This document shows positions 17,605 to 26,200 of a stretch of DNA of 44,898 bases, piece after piece. This stretch comes from Bacteroidota bacterium (lineage in GTDB: Bacteria; Bacteroidota; Bacteroidia; Chitinophagales; Chitinophagaceae): NCBI GenBank assembly GCA_018268015.1, contig JAFDXJ010000016.1, forward strand, positions 1-44,898, written 5' to 3'. Made by a program: the position numbers and the translations under genes. The notes under the pieces are model-generated. The model searched no databases. It saw only the letters and a program-made list of their open reading frames with translations, and was not told the origin of the DNA. Numbering within the stretch: position 1 is the first letter of the stretch; each line of letters begins with the position of its first letter.

Positions 17605-18750
17605 TCATATATGTTTCAATCTTTCGGCTGCCTGGTATAAAGTTTCTTCTTTTTTGGCAAAACAAAAACGCAATACTTTGTGGTCTAAACCATCCTGGTA
17701 AAAACTACTTAAAGGGATCGTAGCCACACCAAACTCTTTTATAATTCTTTTGGCGAAGTCAAAATCATTTTCATTATTAAAATCTGCATAACTGTAACAC
17801 TGGAAATAACTTCCATGTGATTCAAGTGGCTTAAAGCGAGTCTGCTTCATACAATTCATCAAATAATCCCGCTTTTGCTGCATCAAATTTGGCAATGATA
17901 AATAGGCATTTTCATTTTGCAGGTATTCCGCTAATGCATACTGAACAAAGGAATTTGTGCTAAATGCATTGTACTGGTGTACTTTTCGGAATGCTTTCAT
18001 AAGCTCGCTCCCCCCGATACAATAACCCATTTTCCATCCGGTGCAATGATATGTTTTGCCAAAAGAAAAACAGGCAAAACAGCGTTCCCTTAAAGATGGA
18101 TATTTTAAAACGGTTTCATGTTGCAGCCCATCATAGATTAAATGTTCATACACTTCATCGCTGATAATAATTATATCCGTCCCTTCGGTAATTTTCTGTA
18201 ATTCTTCAATATCACTTTTATGCAGAACCGCGCCGGTTGGGTTTTGTGGAGAATTAATAAGTATGGCCTTTGTCTTTGGAGTTATTTTTTCTTTTACCAT
18301 TTCCCAGGGAATCTGATATGTTGGATAAGAAAGTGGGATTAATATTGGTCTGGCGCCATTTATTTCGATATTGGGTATATAACTATCATAAGCGGGTTCA
18401 AAGAGGATAACTTCATCACCCGGTAATAAGATGGCCGTAAGTGCAGTATAAATGGCATACGTAGCGCCGGGCGTTATAGTTATTTGCGACACCGGATCTA
18501 TATCTGCATCATATAATTTTTTTATTTTCCCGGCAATTGCTTTCGTCAATGCGGGAACGCCATTCATGTGTGCATATTGATGATGGCCATCATGCATAGC
18601 TTTTTTCACTTCATTGATCAGTTGATCATCCATTGGGAAATCCGGGAAGCCCTGGCCAAGATTGATGGCGTCATATTCATGAGCAAGCTGGCTCATTATT
18701 GTAAAAATCGTTGTGCCAACTTTCGGTAATTTATCTGGAATATTTTTCAA
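17605..18750 (-). CDS. Class I/II aminotransferase, methionine aminotransferase-like
   Basis: A 381-residue fold-type I PLP enzyme. The PLP lysine is K232 in FSFGKTYHCTGWKMGY. The loop NSPQNPTGAV (about 166-175) and IIISDEVYEHLIYDG hold the cofactor, and ITPGATYAIYTAL is the phosphate-binding region. The sequence is closest to YbdL-type methionine (keto-acid) aminotransferases; kynurenine aminotransferase-like use of other aromatic acids is possible. It is the second gene of a minus-strand pair, starting 23 bp after the amidohydrolase ends, and so probably uses that gene's promoter. About 200 bp of apparently empty sequence (17406-17604) lies behind it. Confidence 0.87.
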   Translation of the reverse strand: MKNIPDKLPKVGTTIFTIMSQLAHEYDAINLGQGFPDFPMDDQLINEVKKAMHDGHHQYAHMNGVPALTKAIAGKIKKLYDADIDPVSQITITPGATYAIYTALTAILLPGDEVILFEPAYDSYIPNIEINGARPILIPLSYPTYQIPWEMVKEKITPKTKAILINSPQNPTGAVLHKSDIEELQKITEGTDIIIISDEVYEHLIYDGLQHETVLKYPSLRERCFACFSFGKTYHCTGWKMGYCIGGSELMKAFRKVHQYNAFSTNSFVQYALAEYLQNENAYLSLPNLMQQKRDYLMNCMKQTRFKPLESHGSYFQCYSYADFNNENDFDFAKRIIKEFGVATIPLSSFYQDGLDHKVLRFCFAKKEETLYQAAERLKHI

Positions 18751-18773
18751 TGTCTTGAAATTATCAATGAATA

Positions 18774-20408
18774 TTATTCACCCCATACTTTTTTGCCTCG
18801 GGAATAAGTGGCAATGACCTTTGTTGTTAAAACATTTTTTGCATCTACCTTCATCAAATCATTTGTAAGCAAAATAAAATCTGCACTTTTCCCTTTTTCC
18901 AAACTGCCTGTTTCATTTTCCAGGAAGTCCGCTTTTGCAGCCCAAATGGTCATTCCACGTATGGCTTCTTCGCGGGTGAGTGCATTATCTGGTTGAAAGC
19001 CTCCCGCTGGAAAGCCTTTTGCATCCTGCCTGAAAACTGCTGCCAGAAAGGTTTTGAAAGGACTGATATCTTCAACCGGGAAGTCGGTTCCAAGCGCAAT
19101 CCATCCATTCTGCTGTAACAATTGTTTATTTGCATACGCCGTTTTTAACCATTCCGGCCCTAATCTCTCTTCTGCCCAATACATATCACTGGTGGCATGC
19201 GTAGGCTGAACCGAAGGAATAATAGAAGCTTTACCAAACAATGCAAAATCCGCAGGATTGATCACTTGTGCATGTTCAATACGCCAACGCCGGTCATTTT
19301 TCCCCTGCAAATATTTATTATAAATTGTTAGCATGACCCTGTTGGCAGAATCACCAATAGCATGCGTACACATTTGAAATTTTGTTTTGGACAGAATTGA
19401 TGCTATGGAATCAAAATGGCTGATGGGGCTCAATAAAAAACCACTCCAGCCAGGCTGATCTGCATAAGGCTGTAAGAGGCATGCACCGCGACTTCCCAAT
19501 GCACCGTCAGCAAATAATTTAAATCCGGTGATAGACATCAAATCTGATTTATAAGGGCCTTTGGGCAAATAACGATCATAGTTTTCTTTATTATCACTCA
19601 ATAAAATGGATAGTCTCATCAAAATCTTTCCGGCCTTTTGCAGGCTATCAATCTTATCTACAATGGGATAATTCAAACCGCAATCTGTGATCGTAGTCAG
19701 GCCTTGCTCGAAACAATTTTTTTGAGCGGCTAATAACATCGTTTCAAATTCCGTATTGGATGGAGGCGGAATAATATTACTTAATAATCCCGTTGCATTA
19801 TCAACTAAAATACCGGTTAGTTGACCATTCTCTGTGATAATTTCTCCGCCATTTATTTTTTGACCGGGAACAACCCTAGCCATATCCAATGCTTTTTGAT
19901 TGGCCAGGCAGGCATGTCCATCAACCCTTTCAAGGATGACCGGAATATTGGGATAGAGCTGATTTAATAATTTGTTATCAGGGAATTTTTTACCGGGAAA
20001 TTTATTCTGATCCCAACCACTTCCTATCACATACGGTTTCCCGGGATGCTCTTTGGTAAAGGCTTCAAGACGTTGAATGATCTCATCAATACTTTTACTA
20101 TCAAACAAGTTTACCTGGAATAATGATCCTGCATAACCTACAAAGTGGGCATGTGCATCAATGAAACCCGGAAAGATGGCTTTCCCTTTTGCATCTATCA
20201 TGCTATCGGATTGATAAGACTGCAGGATGGCATTATTTGTACCAATTGCAAGAATTTTTCCATCTTTTACGGCCATCGCTTCTGCCTGGCTGAATGTACT
20301 ATCCACCGTATAAATGACTGCATGATGAATGACCAGGTCGGCAGTTTGTTTGTTATTACAACTGATAAGCCATAATGTGCAACTAAAAATCAAAAGTCGA
20401 ATAAACAT
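18774..20408 (-). CDS. Amidohydrolase-superfamily lipoprotein (YtcJ-like)
   Basis: A 544-residue metal-dependent hydrolase of the amidohydrolase_3 branch. The N-terminal signal peptide ends in a lipobox (LWLISC, Cys at 17), so it is probably anchored to a membrane outside the cytoplasm. Metal-site motifs are FPGFIDAHAHFVG, VDGHACLANQKAL, CTHAIGDSANR, RIEHAQVI and GTDFPVEDISP; all the usual His and Asp residues appear present. Substrates of this family are mostly unassigned, though some hydrolyse N-substituted amides or formamides. It is first in a two-gene unit with the aminotransferase; a peptide or amino-acid salvage role is conceivable but unproven. Confidence 0.86.
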   Translation of the reverse strand: MFIRLLIFSCTLWLISCNNKQTADLVIHHAVIYTVDSTFSQAEAMAVKDGKILAIGTNNAILQSYQSDSMIDAKGKAIFPGFIDAHAHFVGYAGSLFQVNLFDSKSIDEIIQRLEAFTKEHPGKPYVIGSGWDQNKFPGKKFPDNKLLNQLYPNIPVILERVDGHACLANQKALDMARVVPGQKINGGEIITENGQLTGILVDNATGLLSNIIPPPSNTEFETMLLAAQKNCFEQGLTTITDCGLNYPIVDKIDSLQKAGKILMRLSILLSDNKENYDRYLPKGPYKSDLMSITGFKLFADGALGSRGACLLQPYADQPGWSGFLLSPISHFDSIASILSKTKFQMCTHAIGDSANRVMLTIYNKYLQGKNDRRWRIEHAQVINPADFALFGKASIIPSVQPTHATSDMYWAEERLGPEWLKTAYANKQLLQQNGWIALGTDFPVEDISPFKTFLAAVFRQDAKGFPAGGFQPDNALTREEAIRGMTIWAAKADFLENETGSLEKGKSADFILLTNDLMKVDAKNVLTTKVIATYSRGKKVWGE

Positions 20409-20425
20409 GATGAAAATATTTAGTA

Positions 20426-20433
20426 CAAATGTA
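20426..20433 (-). promoter_or_regulatory. -7 box of the amidohydrolase-aminotransferase unit
   Basis: TACATTTG on the minus strand is an exact TAnnTTTG match 17 bases before the ATG at 20408. The region upstream of it is A/T-rich with no clear -33 box. Confidence 0.6.
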
Positions 20434-20477
20434 TCTTATACTTTTTATACTAAAATACATGATAACTCATGACTTGG

Positions 20478-21032
20478 CTATTTCTTCATGCGTATTTTTT
20501 TATAAACACGAATAGCCATTATTAAAATAAATATGAAAATAATTAAGGCAGCAAAGCCCCAGGCCAAACTGATTGCTTGTTTAACAACAACCAGCATGAC
20601 TATCGCAAAGAGAAAAATGGTCGCTATTTCATTCCAAATACGCAATTGCATAGATGAATATTTATAAATTCCCCTCATTTCCTGTTTGAAAATAATATGC
20701 AGGGAAAAATGATAGAGATATAAAAACAATACAAATACAAGTTTGATTAAAAGCCATAATCCCATTTCCGTAAATATAATTTTATACCAGTCATAATCAG
20801 GATTAAATAAAAGGCTCAAACCAAGCGCCAGCGTGATGATGGCGGATGGCCAGGTAATGCCATACCACAACCTTTTCATCATCACCCTGAATTGTTTATG
20901 TAAAATTTTTTTCTCAGGTTCATTCCTTAATTCTGCTTCTGTATTGTAAATGAATAGCCTGGGCATATAAAACATTCCTGCAAACCAGGTGACTACGAAA
21001 ATAATATGCAATGATTTTATGTAAGGATACAT
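20478..21032 (-). CDS. hemJ: Protoporphyrinogen IX oxidase HemJ
   Basis: Oxidises protoporphyrinogen IX to protoporphyrin IX in the cytoplasmic membrane. The 184-residue protein opens with YIKSLHIIFVVTWFAGMFYMPRLFIY, whose His and Trp-Phe-Ala-Gly are HemJ signatures. Four to five hydrophobic segments follow, then a basic tail. Generic annotation may call it a CopD-like membrane protein; its position 11 bp behind hemH and next to seven other hem genes makes HemJ by far the best reading. No HemG or HemY is present in the window. Confidence 0.87.
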   Translation of the reverse strand: MYPYIKSLHIIFVVTWFAGMFYMPRLFIYNTEAELRNEPEKKILHKQFRVMMKRLWYGITWPSAIITLALGLSLLFNPDYDWYKIIFTEMGLWLLIKLVFVLFLYLYHFSLHIIFKQEMRGIYKYSSMQLRIWNEIATIFLFAIVMLVVVKQAISLAWGFAALIIFIFILIMAIRVYKKIRMKK

Positions 21033-21043
21033 GGCGCCATTAT

Positions 21044-22093
21044 TTAGTGAGGAGTAAGTGCTCCCTTGTTATCATTTAAATTTTCCTCTACTAAATGTTT
21101 TAAAGCATTGATCCAGGCAGGATGTGTATTCAAACAAGGAATGAGTTCATAAGAATCTCCGCCGGCTTGCAAAAAGGTTTCTTTCCCTTGCATGGCAATT
21201 TCCTCTAAGGTCTCCAGGCAGTCTGATACAAAGGCAGGACATACAACGATCAATTTCTTTACACCTTTAGAAGGCATTTCTTCAAGAGTTTTTGCTGTGT
21301 ATGGTTTTAACCATTCTTCTCTTCCCAATCTGGATTGAAAAGATAATTGAGCTTTTTCTTTTGGAATATTCAATTCCTTTAAAACTAATTCTGTGGTCAT
21401 CATACACTGATGCCTGTAACAAGATTGAAATGCAGGTGAAGTTTCATGGCAACAATTTTCTGTGGCCAGGCAATGGCTTTTCGTGGGGTCCGTTTTTCTT
21501 AAATGCCTCTCCGGTAAGCCATGATAACTGAACAAAATTTTATCAAAATCATTTTTCACATACGGTGCTATACTTTCACTCAGTGCATGGATGTATTCCG
21601 CATTTTGATAAAATGGTTCAACAAATTTTAATGAAAATGAAAAATTGTTTTTTTTATGAATTTCTTTTACTTGTTCCACAGCCGTTTCATAACTACTCAT
21701 TGCATAATGAGGGTACATGGGTATGGCAATCACTTCCTGAAGATCCGGAGATTTTTCTTGTAGTTTTTGGAATGCTTCATGAGGATTTGGCTTCCCATAG
21801 CGCATAGAAAATTCAACCGGCATGTTGATTATTTTCTCAAGTTCCTTTTGTACATCTTCCGTAATAAAAATCAATGGAGAACCTCTCTCTGTCCATATTT
21901 TTTTATATGCTTCCGCCGACTTTGGGGCTCTGAAAGGCGCAATAATTCCTCCCACCAATAGAAGCCTGAAAATATAAGGGTAATCAATAACCCTCTTATC
22001 CATTAAAAATTCCAGCAAATATTTCCGTACATCTTTAACTTGTGTAGAAGCGGGAGAACCCAGATTCATTAATAATATACCACGTTTTATCAT
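21044..22093 (-). CDS. hemH: Ferrochelatase with internal Cys cluster
   Basis: Inserts Fe(II) into protoporphyrin IX, the last step to protoheme. The 349-residue protein has the catalytic His in FSYHGLPERHL (H191) and the acidic SDCLETLEE segment (about 290-298). Residues 208-230 hold C208, C214, C215, C225 and C230. An internal Cys-rich segment at this place marks the class of [2Fe-2S] ferrochelatases described for Cytophaga, Myxococcus and Bdellovibrio. I start at ATG 22093; an upstream in-frame TTG at 22132 lies beyond the -7 box and so should not be transcribed. It is first in the hemH-hemJ unit, divergent from hemA. Confidence 0.95.
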   Translation of the reverse strand: MIKRGILLMNLGSPASTQVKDVRKYLLEFLMDKRVIDYPYIFRLLLVGGIIAPFRAPKSAEAYKKIWTERGSPLIFITEDVQKELEKIINMPVEFSMRYGKPNPHEAFQKLQEKSPDLQEVIAIPMYPHYAMSSYETAVEQVKEIHKKNNFSFSLKFVEPFYQNAEYIHALSESIAPYVKNDFDKILFSYHGLPERHLRKTDPTKSHCLATENCCHETSPAFQSCYRHQCMMTTELVLKELNIPKEKAQLSFQSRLGREEWLKPYTAKTLEEMPSKGVKKLIVVCPAFVSDCLETLEEIAMQGKETFLQAGGDSYELIPCLNTHPAWINALKHLVEENLNDNKGALTPH

Positions 22094-22112
22094 AAAGCGT
22101 TTTAATGATTTG

Positions 22113-22120
22113 CAAATGTA
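22113..22120 (-). promoter_or_regulatory. -7 box of hemH-hemJ
   Basis: TACATTTG on the minus strand matches TAnnTTTG exactly, 19 bases before the hemH ATG. With the hemA box at 22249 it forms a back-to-back promoter pair 128 bp apart. Confidence 0.65.
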
Positions 22121-22172
22121 GCTTCCATACAATTATAAAATCTTTGATGCGTCCATTCCCAGGTCACAAAAA

Positions 22173-22188
22173 AGTGAATTTCATCACA
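22173..22188. promoter_or_regulatory. CRP-like dyad in the hem divergent promoter region
   Basis: AGTGA-ATTTCA-TCACA agrees with the CRP-type consensus TGTGA-N6-TCACA at nine of ten half-site bases. Its centre (22180.5) lies nearly midway between the two hem -7 boxes, about 64 bp from the hemH box centre and 72 bp from the hemA box centre, a typical upstream activator distance. Next to it, GAAATGAC occurs twice (22198 and 22209), 11 bp apart. Binding by a Crp/Fnr-family protein is an inference. Confidence 0.45.
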
Positions 22189-22248
22189 CATCATATAGAA
22201 ATGACATTGAAATGACTTTTGCAATGTGCAATAAAAAATTACGGCTTA

Positions 22249-22256
22249 TACCTTTG
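22249..22256 (+). promoter_or_regulatory. -7 box of the hemACDEBNL operon
   Basis: TACCTTTG matches TAnnTTTG exactly, 41 bases before the hemA ATG. A TGTG at 22225-22228, 20 bases upstream, may be a weak -33 element. The same octamer precedes ctaA at 35283-35290. Confidence 0.65.
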
Positions 22257-22297
22257 CTGTCATCAATAAATAATTATTGAGTAACTGAAAAAGCACC

Positions 22298-23506
22298 ATG
22301 CAGATTTCTGATTTTTTTGTTGTCGGAATAAATTATAAAAAAACGGATACTATAACCAGAGGGCAATTTTCATTGTTGCCACAACATTTACCCCAGGTCT
22401 ATGATAAAGCAAAAAAAGACGGGTTGGATGAGTTATTTATTTTAAGCACATGTAATCGCACTGAAGTTTATGGCATTTCTCCACATATAGAAAAAGGAGT
22501 AGAACTTTTATGTAACAATAGTTCCGGTGATTTAGAAACATTTGAAAAAGTGGGTTATCGGTATCAGGGAGAAGAAGCCATTCAGCATTTATTTAAAGTA
22601 GGTGCAGGTCTTGATTCGCAGATTTTAGGCGATTATGAAATTGTAGCACAGTTGAAGCAGGCACTGAAAAACAGTAAAGAAAATCAATGCACTCAGGCAT
22701 TTTTAGATCGCTTGGGCAATTTTGTTTTACAAGCATCCAAAGCGGTAAAAAATAATACAGGATTAAGTTCCGGATCCATTTCTGTTTCTTTTTCCACCAT
22801 TAAATATCTGCAACAAAATATCAACAATATCAATGAAAAAAATATTCTGCTGGTCGGCGCCGGCAAAATTGGAGAGAGTACCTGTAAAAATTTAGTTGAC
22901 TATTTGCAAACAAAAAAAATTACACTTATTAACCGGAATGAATCTAAATCCTTTGTATTGTCTCAAAAGCTTGGTATTAATTATGCAACCATGGAAAATC
23001 TACCAGCTGAAATAATGCAGGCGGATATCATTATCGTGGCTACTTCTTCAGAAAAGCCGCTTATAACGGATGTACATATTACCGATGACAAAAAAAGAGT
23101 TTTTATTGATTTATCTATACCCAATAATATAGATCCGGCCATCCGAAAATTCAAAAATGTATCTCTCATTAATGTAGATGAATTATCTGTGATTACGGAC
23201 GAAACGCTTCAAAACAGGGTTTCTGAGATGCCTAAAGCTTTGCAAATACTGCAAGACCACCAACATGATTTCATGGAATGGTTTTCAATGCGACAGAATG
23301 TACCCGTATTGAAAGCAGCAAAGAAAACACTGAAGCATCTTGATGAAAAATATTTCATCCCACAAGATTCATCTTCAACTGATTCCAGAGATGTATGTGT
23401 GCAAAAAGTTATTAATGCTATGGCAAAACGGATAAAACATCATGCTACTCCGGGTTGCGATTATATTCATGCCATCCATGATTTTGTAGCTATTCGCACG
23501 AATTAA
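22298..23506 (+). CDS. hemA: Glutamyl-tRNA reductase
   Basis: First committed step of the C5 pathway: reduces glutamyl-tRNA to glutamate-1-semialdehyde with NADPH. The 402-residue protein has the catalytic Cys in LSTCNRTEVYG (C52), GAGLDSQILGDYEIVAQLKQA, the NADPH motif LVGAGKIGE and a C-terminal dimerisation helix region. It begins a seven-gene run with gaps of 1-28 bp or short overlap, so translation is tightly linked. HemA usually sets the pathway's flux; here it is first after the promoter. No leader structure is visible in the short 5' region. Confidence 0.96.
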   Translation: MQISDFFVVGINYKKTDTITRGQFSLLPQHLPQVYDKAKKDGLDELFILSTCNRTEVYGISPHIEKGVELLCNNSSGDLETFEKVGYRYQGEEAIQHLFKVGAGLDSQILGDYEIVAQLKQALKNSKENQCTQAFLDRLGNFVLQASKAVKNNTGLSSGSISVSFSTIKYLQQNINNINEKNILLVGAGKIGESTCKNLVDYLQTKKITLINRNESKSFVLSQKLGINYATMENLPAEIMQADIIIVATSSEKPLITDVHITDDKKRVFIDLSIPNNIDPAIRKFKNVSLINVDELSVITDETLQNRVSEMPKALQILQDHQHDFMEWFSMRQNVPVLKAAKKTLKHLDEKYFIPQDSSSTDSRDVCVQKVINAMAKRIKHHATPGCDYIHAIHDFVAIRTN

Positions 23507-23513
23507 ATTTTTC

Positions 23514-24443
23514 ATGAGCTTACATCCACCTATAAAAATCGGCACACGTGATAGCGAATTGGCTATATGGCAAGCCAGTGAAGTGCAAAAACTTCTAGCA
23601 TTACAAGATATCCCTTCGACCTTAGTACCTATCAAAAGTGAAGGTGACCTCGATTTAAAAACACCCTTATATGCAATGGGTGTTCAGGGTGTATTCACAC
23701 GAGCGCTAGATATAGCGCTCCTGAACGACAGAATTGATATGGCCGTTCATTCTATGAAAGATGTGCCTGTTCAACTTCCTCAGGGTGTTTGCCAGGCGGC
23801 GGTCTTAAAACGCGCTTCCCATAAAGATATGTTGGTTTTTAAAGAAGACTCGTCATTTTTAAAGAATCCTATTTCCATTGCAACCATTGCCACAAGCAGT
23901 TTAAGAAGAAAAGCACAATGGCTTCATCAATATCCTTATCACCGAATAGAAGTTTTAAGAGGTAATATCCATAAACGGCTGGAAAAACTGGAAAATGAAA
24001 AATGGGATGGCGCCCTGTTTGCAGCAGCAGGCTTGGATCGCTTATCAAAAAGACCTGCCCATTCGATAGAGCTGGACTGGATGCTACCCGCCCCCGCACA
24101 AGGGGCTATAATGGTTGTTTGCAAGGAGGATGATACTCTTACAAAAAGATCCTGCCAATCATTGAATGATCTATCTACTGCTAGATGCGTTAAAATAGAA
24201 CGTGATTTTTTAAAAGCTTTAATGGGTGGATGCTCAGCGCCTATTAGCGCATTGGCCATTGAAGAGAATGGAAATATCCATTTTAGCGGTAATATTTTTT
24301 CTCCTGATGGAAAAGATTTTTTAGAAGTGGAAAAAAAGGCCGCTTTATCAAATGCAGGAAAGATGGGCGAAGAAGCTGCTGAAGAAATCATTTCAAAAGG
24401 TGGTTTAACCTTATTAAATCAAATAAAAAATGCCGGGAAATAG
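23514..24443 (+). CDS. hemC: Porphobilinogen deaminase (hydroxymethylbilane synthase)
   Basis: Polymerises four porphobilinogens to hydroxymethylbilane. The 309 residues are normal. Signatures: IKIGTRDSELAIWQA at the N-terminus, MAVHSMKDVP (catalytic Asp region), ATSSLRRKAQWL, and C240 in LMGGCSAP, which carries the dipyrromethane cofactor. It starts 7 bp after hemA and overlaps hemD by 14 bp in another frame, suggesting translational coupling. Confidence 0.96.
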   Translation: MSLHPPIKIGTRDSELAIWQASEVQKLLALQDIPSTLVPIKSEGDLDLKTPLYAMGVQGVFTRALDIALLNDRIDMAVHSMKDVPVQLPQGVCQAAVLKRASHKDMLVFKEDSSFLKNPISIATIATSSLRRKAQWLHQYPYHRIEVLRGNIHKRLEKLENEKWDGALFAAAGLDRLSKRPAHSIELDWMLPAPAQGAIMVVCKEDDTLTKRSCQSLNDLSTARCVKIERDFLKALMGGCSAPISALAIEENGNIHFSGNIFSPDGKDFLEVEKKAALSNAGKMGEEAAEEIISKGGLTLLNQIKNAGK

Positions 24444-25140
24444 TTACAGCATTTTATGTACTTCTGAGATGGATTCTGCGAATCTTAACTTTATTCAAGA
24501 AAATATTTCTATAGATGTCATCCCATTTATTGAAAAAAGAATATGCGATCATGAGGAGATAGAAAAAAATATTCAGGACTTTTTACAAAAAGAAATTACG
24601 GCCGTTTTTACAAGCCAAACCGCCGTTTCAGCTGTTTTATCAAAAAGTAAAAACCAGCCACCCTGGAAAATTTATTGCATAGATAATGCAACTAAAAATG
24701 CAATTCTAAAATTTTTCCCTCAGGTATTCTTGCAGGGTATAGCAGCTAATGCCGGCAGCCTGGCATCAATGATCATAGCCAATGGAGAAAAAGATATTGT
24801 ATTTTTTTGTGGGAATAAACGACTTAATGATTTACCAAATTCACTCGCAGCAGCAGGCATACTTTTAGAAGAATGCGTTGTATATGATACATTTATTCTG
24901 AATACAACTGTTCAAAAAAATTATGATGCAATTATCTTTTGCAGCCCATCTGCTGTAGAGGGGTTTTTTAAAAGCAATGTCATCAGAAAAAATACCACTT
25001 TATTTTCTTTAGGAAAAAAGACCAGTGAGGCTATTCAAAATTTTTCAGAGAATCTCACAATAGAGGCCTCTTATCCGGATAAAAATCAATTACTCCATCA
25101 AGCAGTTTTTTTTCTTCAACAACAAATTACCACTCCTTAA
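24430..25140 (+). CDS. hemD: Uroporphyrinogen-III synthase
   Basis: Closes hydroxymethylbilane with inversion of ring D. The 236-residue protein is divergent, as HemD always is. It shows the two-lobed pattern: TAVFTSQTAVSAVL in the first lobe, IIFCSPSAVEGFF and LFSLGKKTSEAI in the second. The name rests on these weak motifs and on lying between hemC and hemE, which is strong context. It overlaps the end of hemC by 14 bp. Confidence 0.9.
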   Translation: MPGNSYSILCTSEMDSANLNFIQENISIDVIPFIEKRICDHEEIEKNIQDFLQKEITAVFTSQTAVSAVLSKSKNQPPWKIYCIDNATKNAILKFFPQVFLQGIAANAGSLASMIIANGEKDIVFFCGNKRLNDLPNSLAAAGILLEECVVYDTFILNTTVQKNYDAIIFCSPSAVEGFFKSNVIRKNTTLFSLGKKTSEAIQNFSENLTIEASYPDKNQLLHQAVFFLQQQITTP

Positions 25141-25146
25141 TATTTT

Positions 25147-26187
25147 ATGTCCAAAATTAAAAATGATCTAATATTAAAAGTTTTACGCGGAGAAAAAACA
25201 CACCGGGCGCCGGTGTGGATGATGAGACAAGCCGGCCGTTATCTTCCGCAATACATGGATCTGAAAAATAAATATTCATTTTTTGAAAGATGTGAAACCC
25301 CTGAATTAGCTGCTACCATTACATTACAGCCGGTTGATATCTTGCAGGTAGATGCAGCAATTTTATTTTCAGATATTCTCGTAGTACCCAAAGCCATGGG
25401 CCTGGAAGTGCAAATAATAGAAAATAAAGGGCCCCTATTACCTGCACCCATTAAATCTGTTGAGGACCTGAAACGTATTACCCTTCCCGATGTTGAGGAT
25501 AAGTTGCATTTTGTAATGGAGGCGATCCAATTATGTAAACAACAACTCGATGGCAGTGTGCCCCTCATTGGTTTTGCCGGAGCGCCCTGGACCATACTCT
25601 GCTATATGGTACAGGGAAAAGGTTCAAAGACTTTTGATGAAGCAAAAGCATTTTGTTATACCAACCCATCATTAGCGCATCATTTATTGCAAATGATTGC
25701 GGATACAACCATCCGCTATTTAAAAGCCCAGGCATCAGCAGGGGCCGATGTTTTACAGGTCTTTGATAGTTGGGCCGGCTTATTGTGTAAAGAAGATTTT
25801 GATACATTTTCCTATCCTTATCTATTACAAATTACTCAAGCCTTAAAAGACACCGTACCGGTGATTATTTTTGCAAAAGGTGCCTGGCAATCATTGGAGA
25901 CTCTGGCCGGTAGTGGCGCTTCGGCATTAGGCATTGATTGGTGTATCACCCCGGAAACAGCAAGATCTATGGCCGGCGAAAAAATCGTATTACAAGGCAA
26001 CCTTGATCCTGTCAAACTACTTTCACCAATTCCAGAAATAATCAAAGAAACGACAAAAATGCTGGCATCTTTTGGAGCACAAAAACATATTGCAAACCTG
26101 GGACATGGCATTTTACCAAATGTGCCTGTTGATCATGCACGTGCTTTTATTGATACAGTAAAAAATAATATTTATCCGAGTTTTTAA
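25147..26187 (+). CDS. hemE: Uroporphyrinogen decarboxylase
   Basis: Removes four carboxyl groups from uroporphyrinogen III to give coproporphyrinogen III. The 346-residue TIM-barrel shows PVWMMRQAGRYLPQY (substrate arginines), FSDILVVPKAMG (catalytic Asp), GFAGAPWTILCYM and ANLGHGILPNVP near the C-terminus. It starts 6 bp after hemD and ends 13 bp before hemB. No anomalies. Confidence 0.96.
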   Translation: MSKIKNDLILKVLRGEKTHRAPVWMMRQAGRYLPQYMDLKNKYSFFERCETPELAATITLQPVDILQVDAAILFSDILVVPKAMGLEVQIIENKGPLLPAPIKSVEDLKRITLPDVEDKLHFVMEAIQLCKQQLDGSVPLIGFAGAPWTILCYMVQGKGSKTFDEAKAFCYTNPSLAHHLLQMIADTTIRYLKAQASAGADVLQVFDSWAGLLCKEDFDTFSYPYLLQITQALKDTVPVIIFAKGAWQSLETLAGSGASALGIDWCITPETARSMAGEKIVLQGNLDPVKLLSPIPEIIKETTKMLASFGAQKHIANLGHGILPNVPVDHARAFIDTVKNNIYPSF

Positions 26188-26200
26188 ATAAAATATAAAA

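Noticed and set aside
17492..17701. 69-codon plus-strand frame behind the aminotransferase
   Set aside because: Overlaps the aminotransferase end on the opposite strand, has no motif and no promoter box.
22094..22132. Longer ferrochelatase from TTG 22132
   Set aside because: Would begin upstream of the -7 box at 22113-22120; family proteins start at the later Met.
23939..24391. 150-codon minus-strand frame
   Set aside because: Antisense to hemC, whose own motifs are intact; composition typical of a shadow frame.
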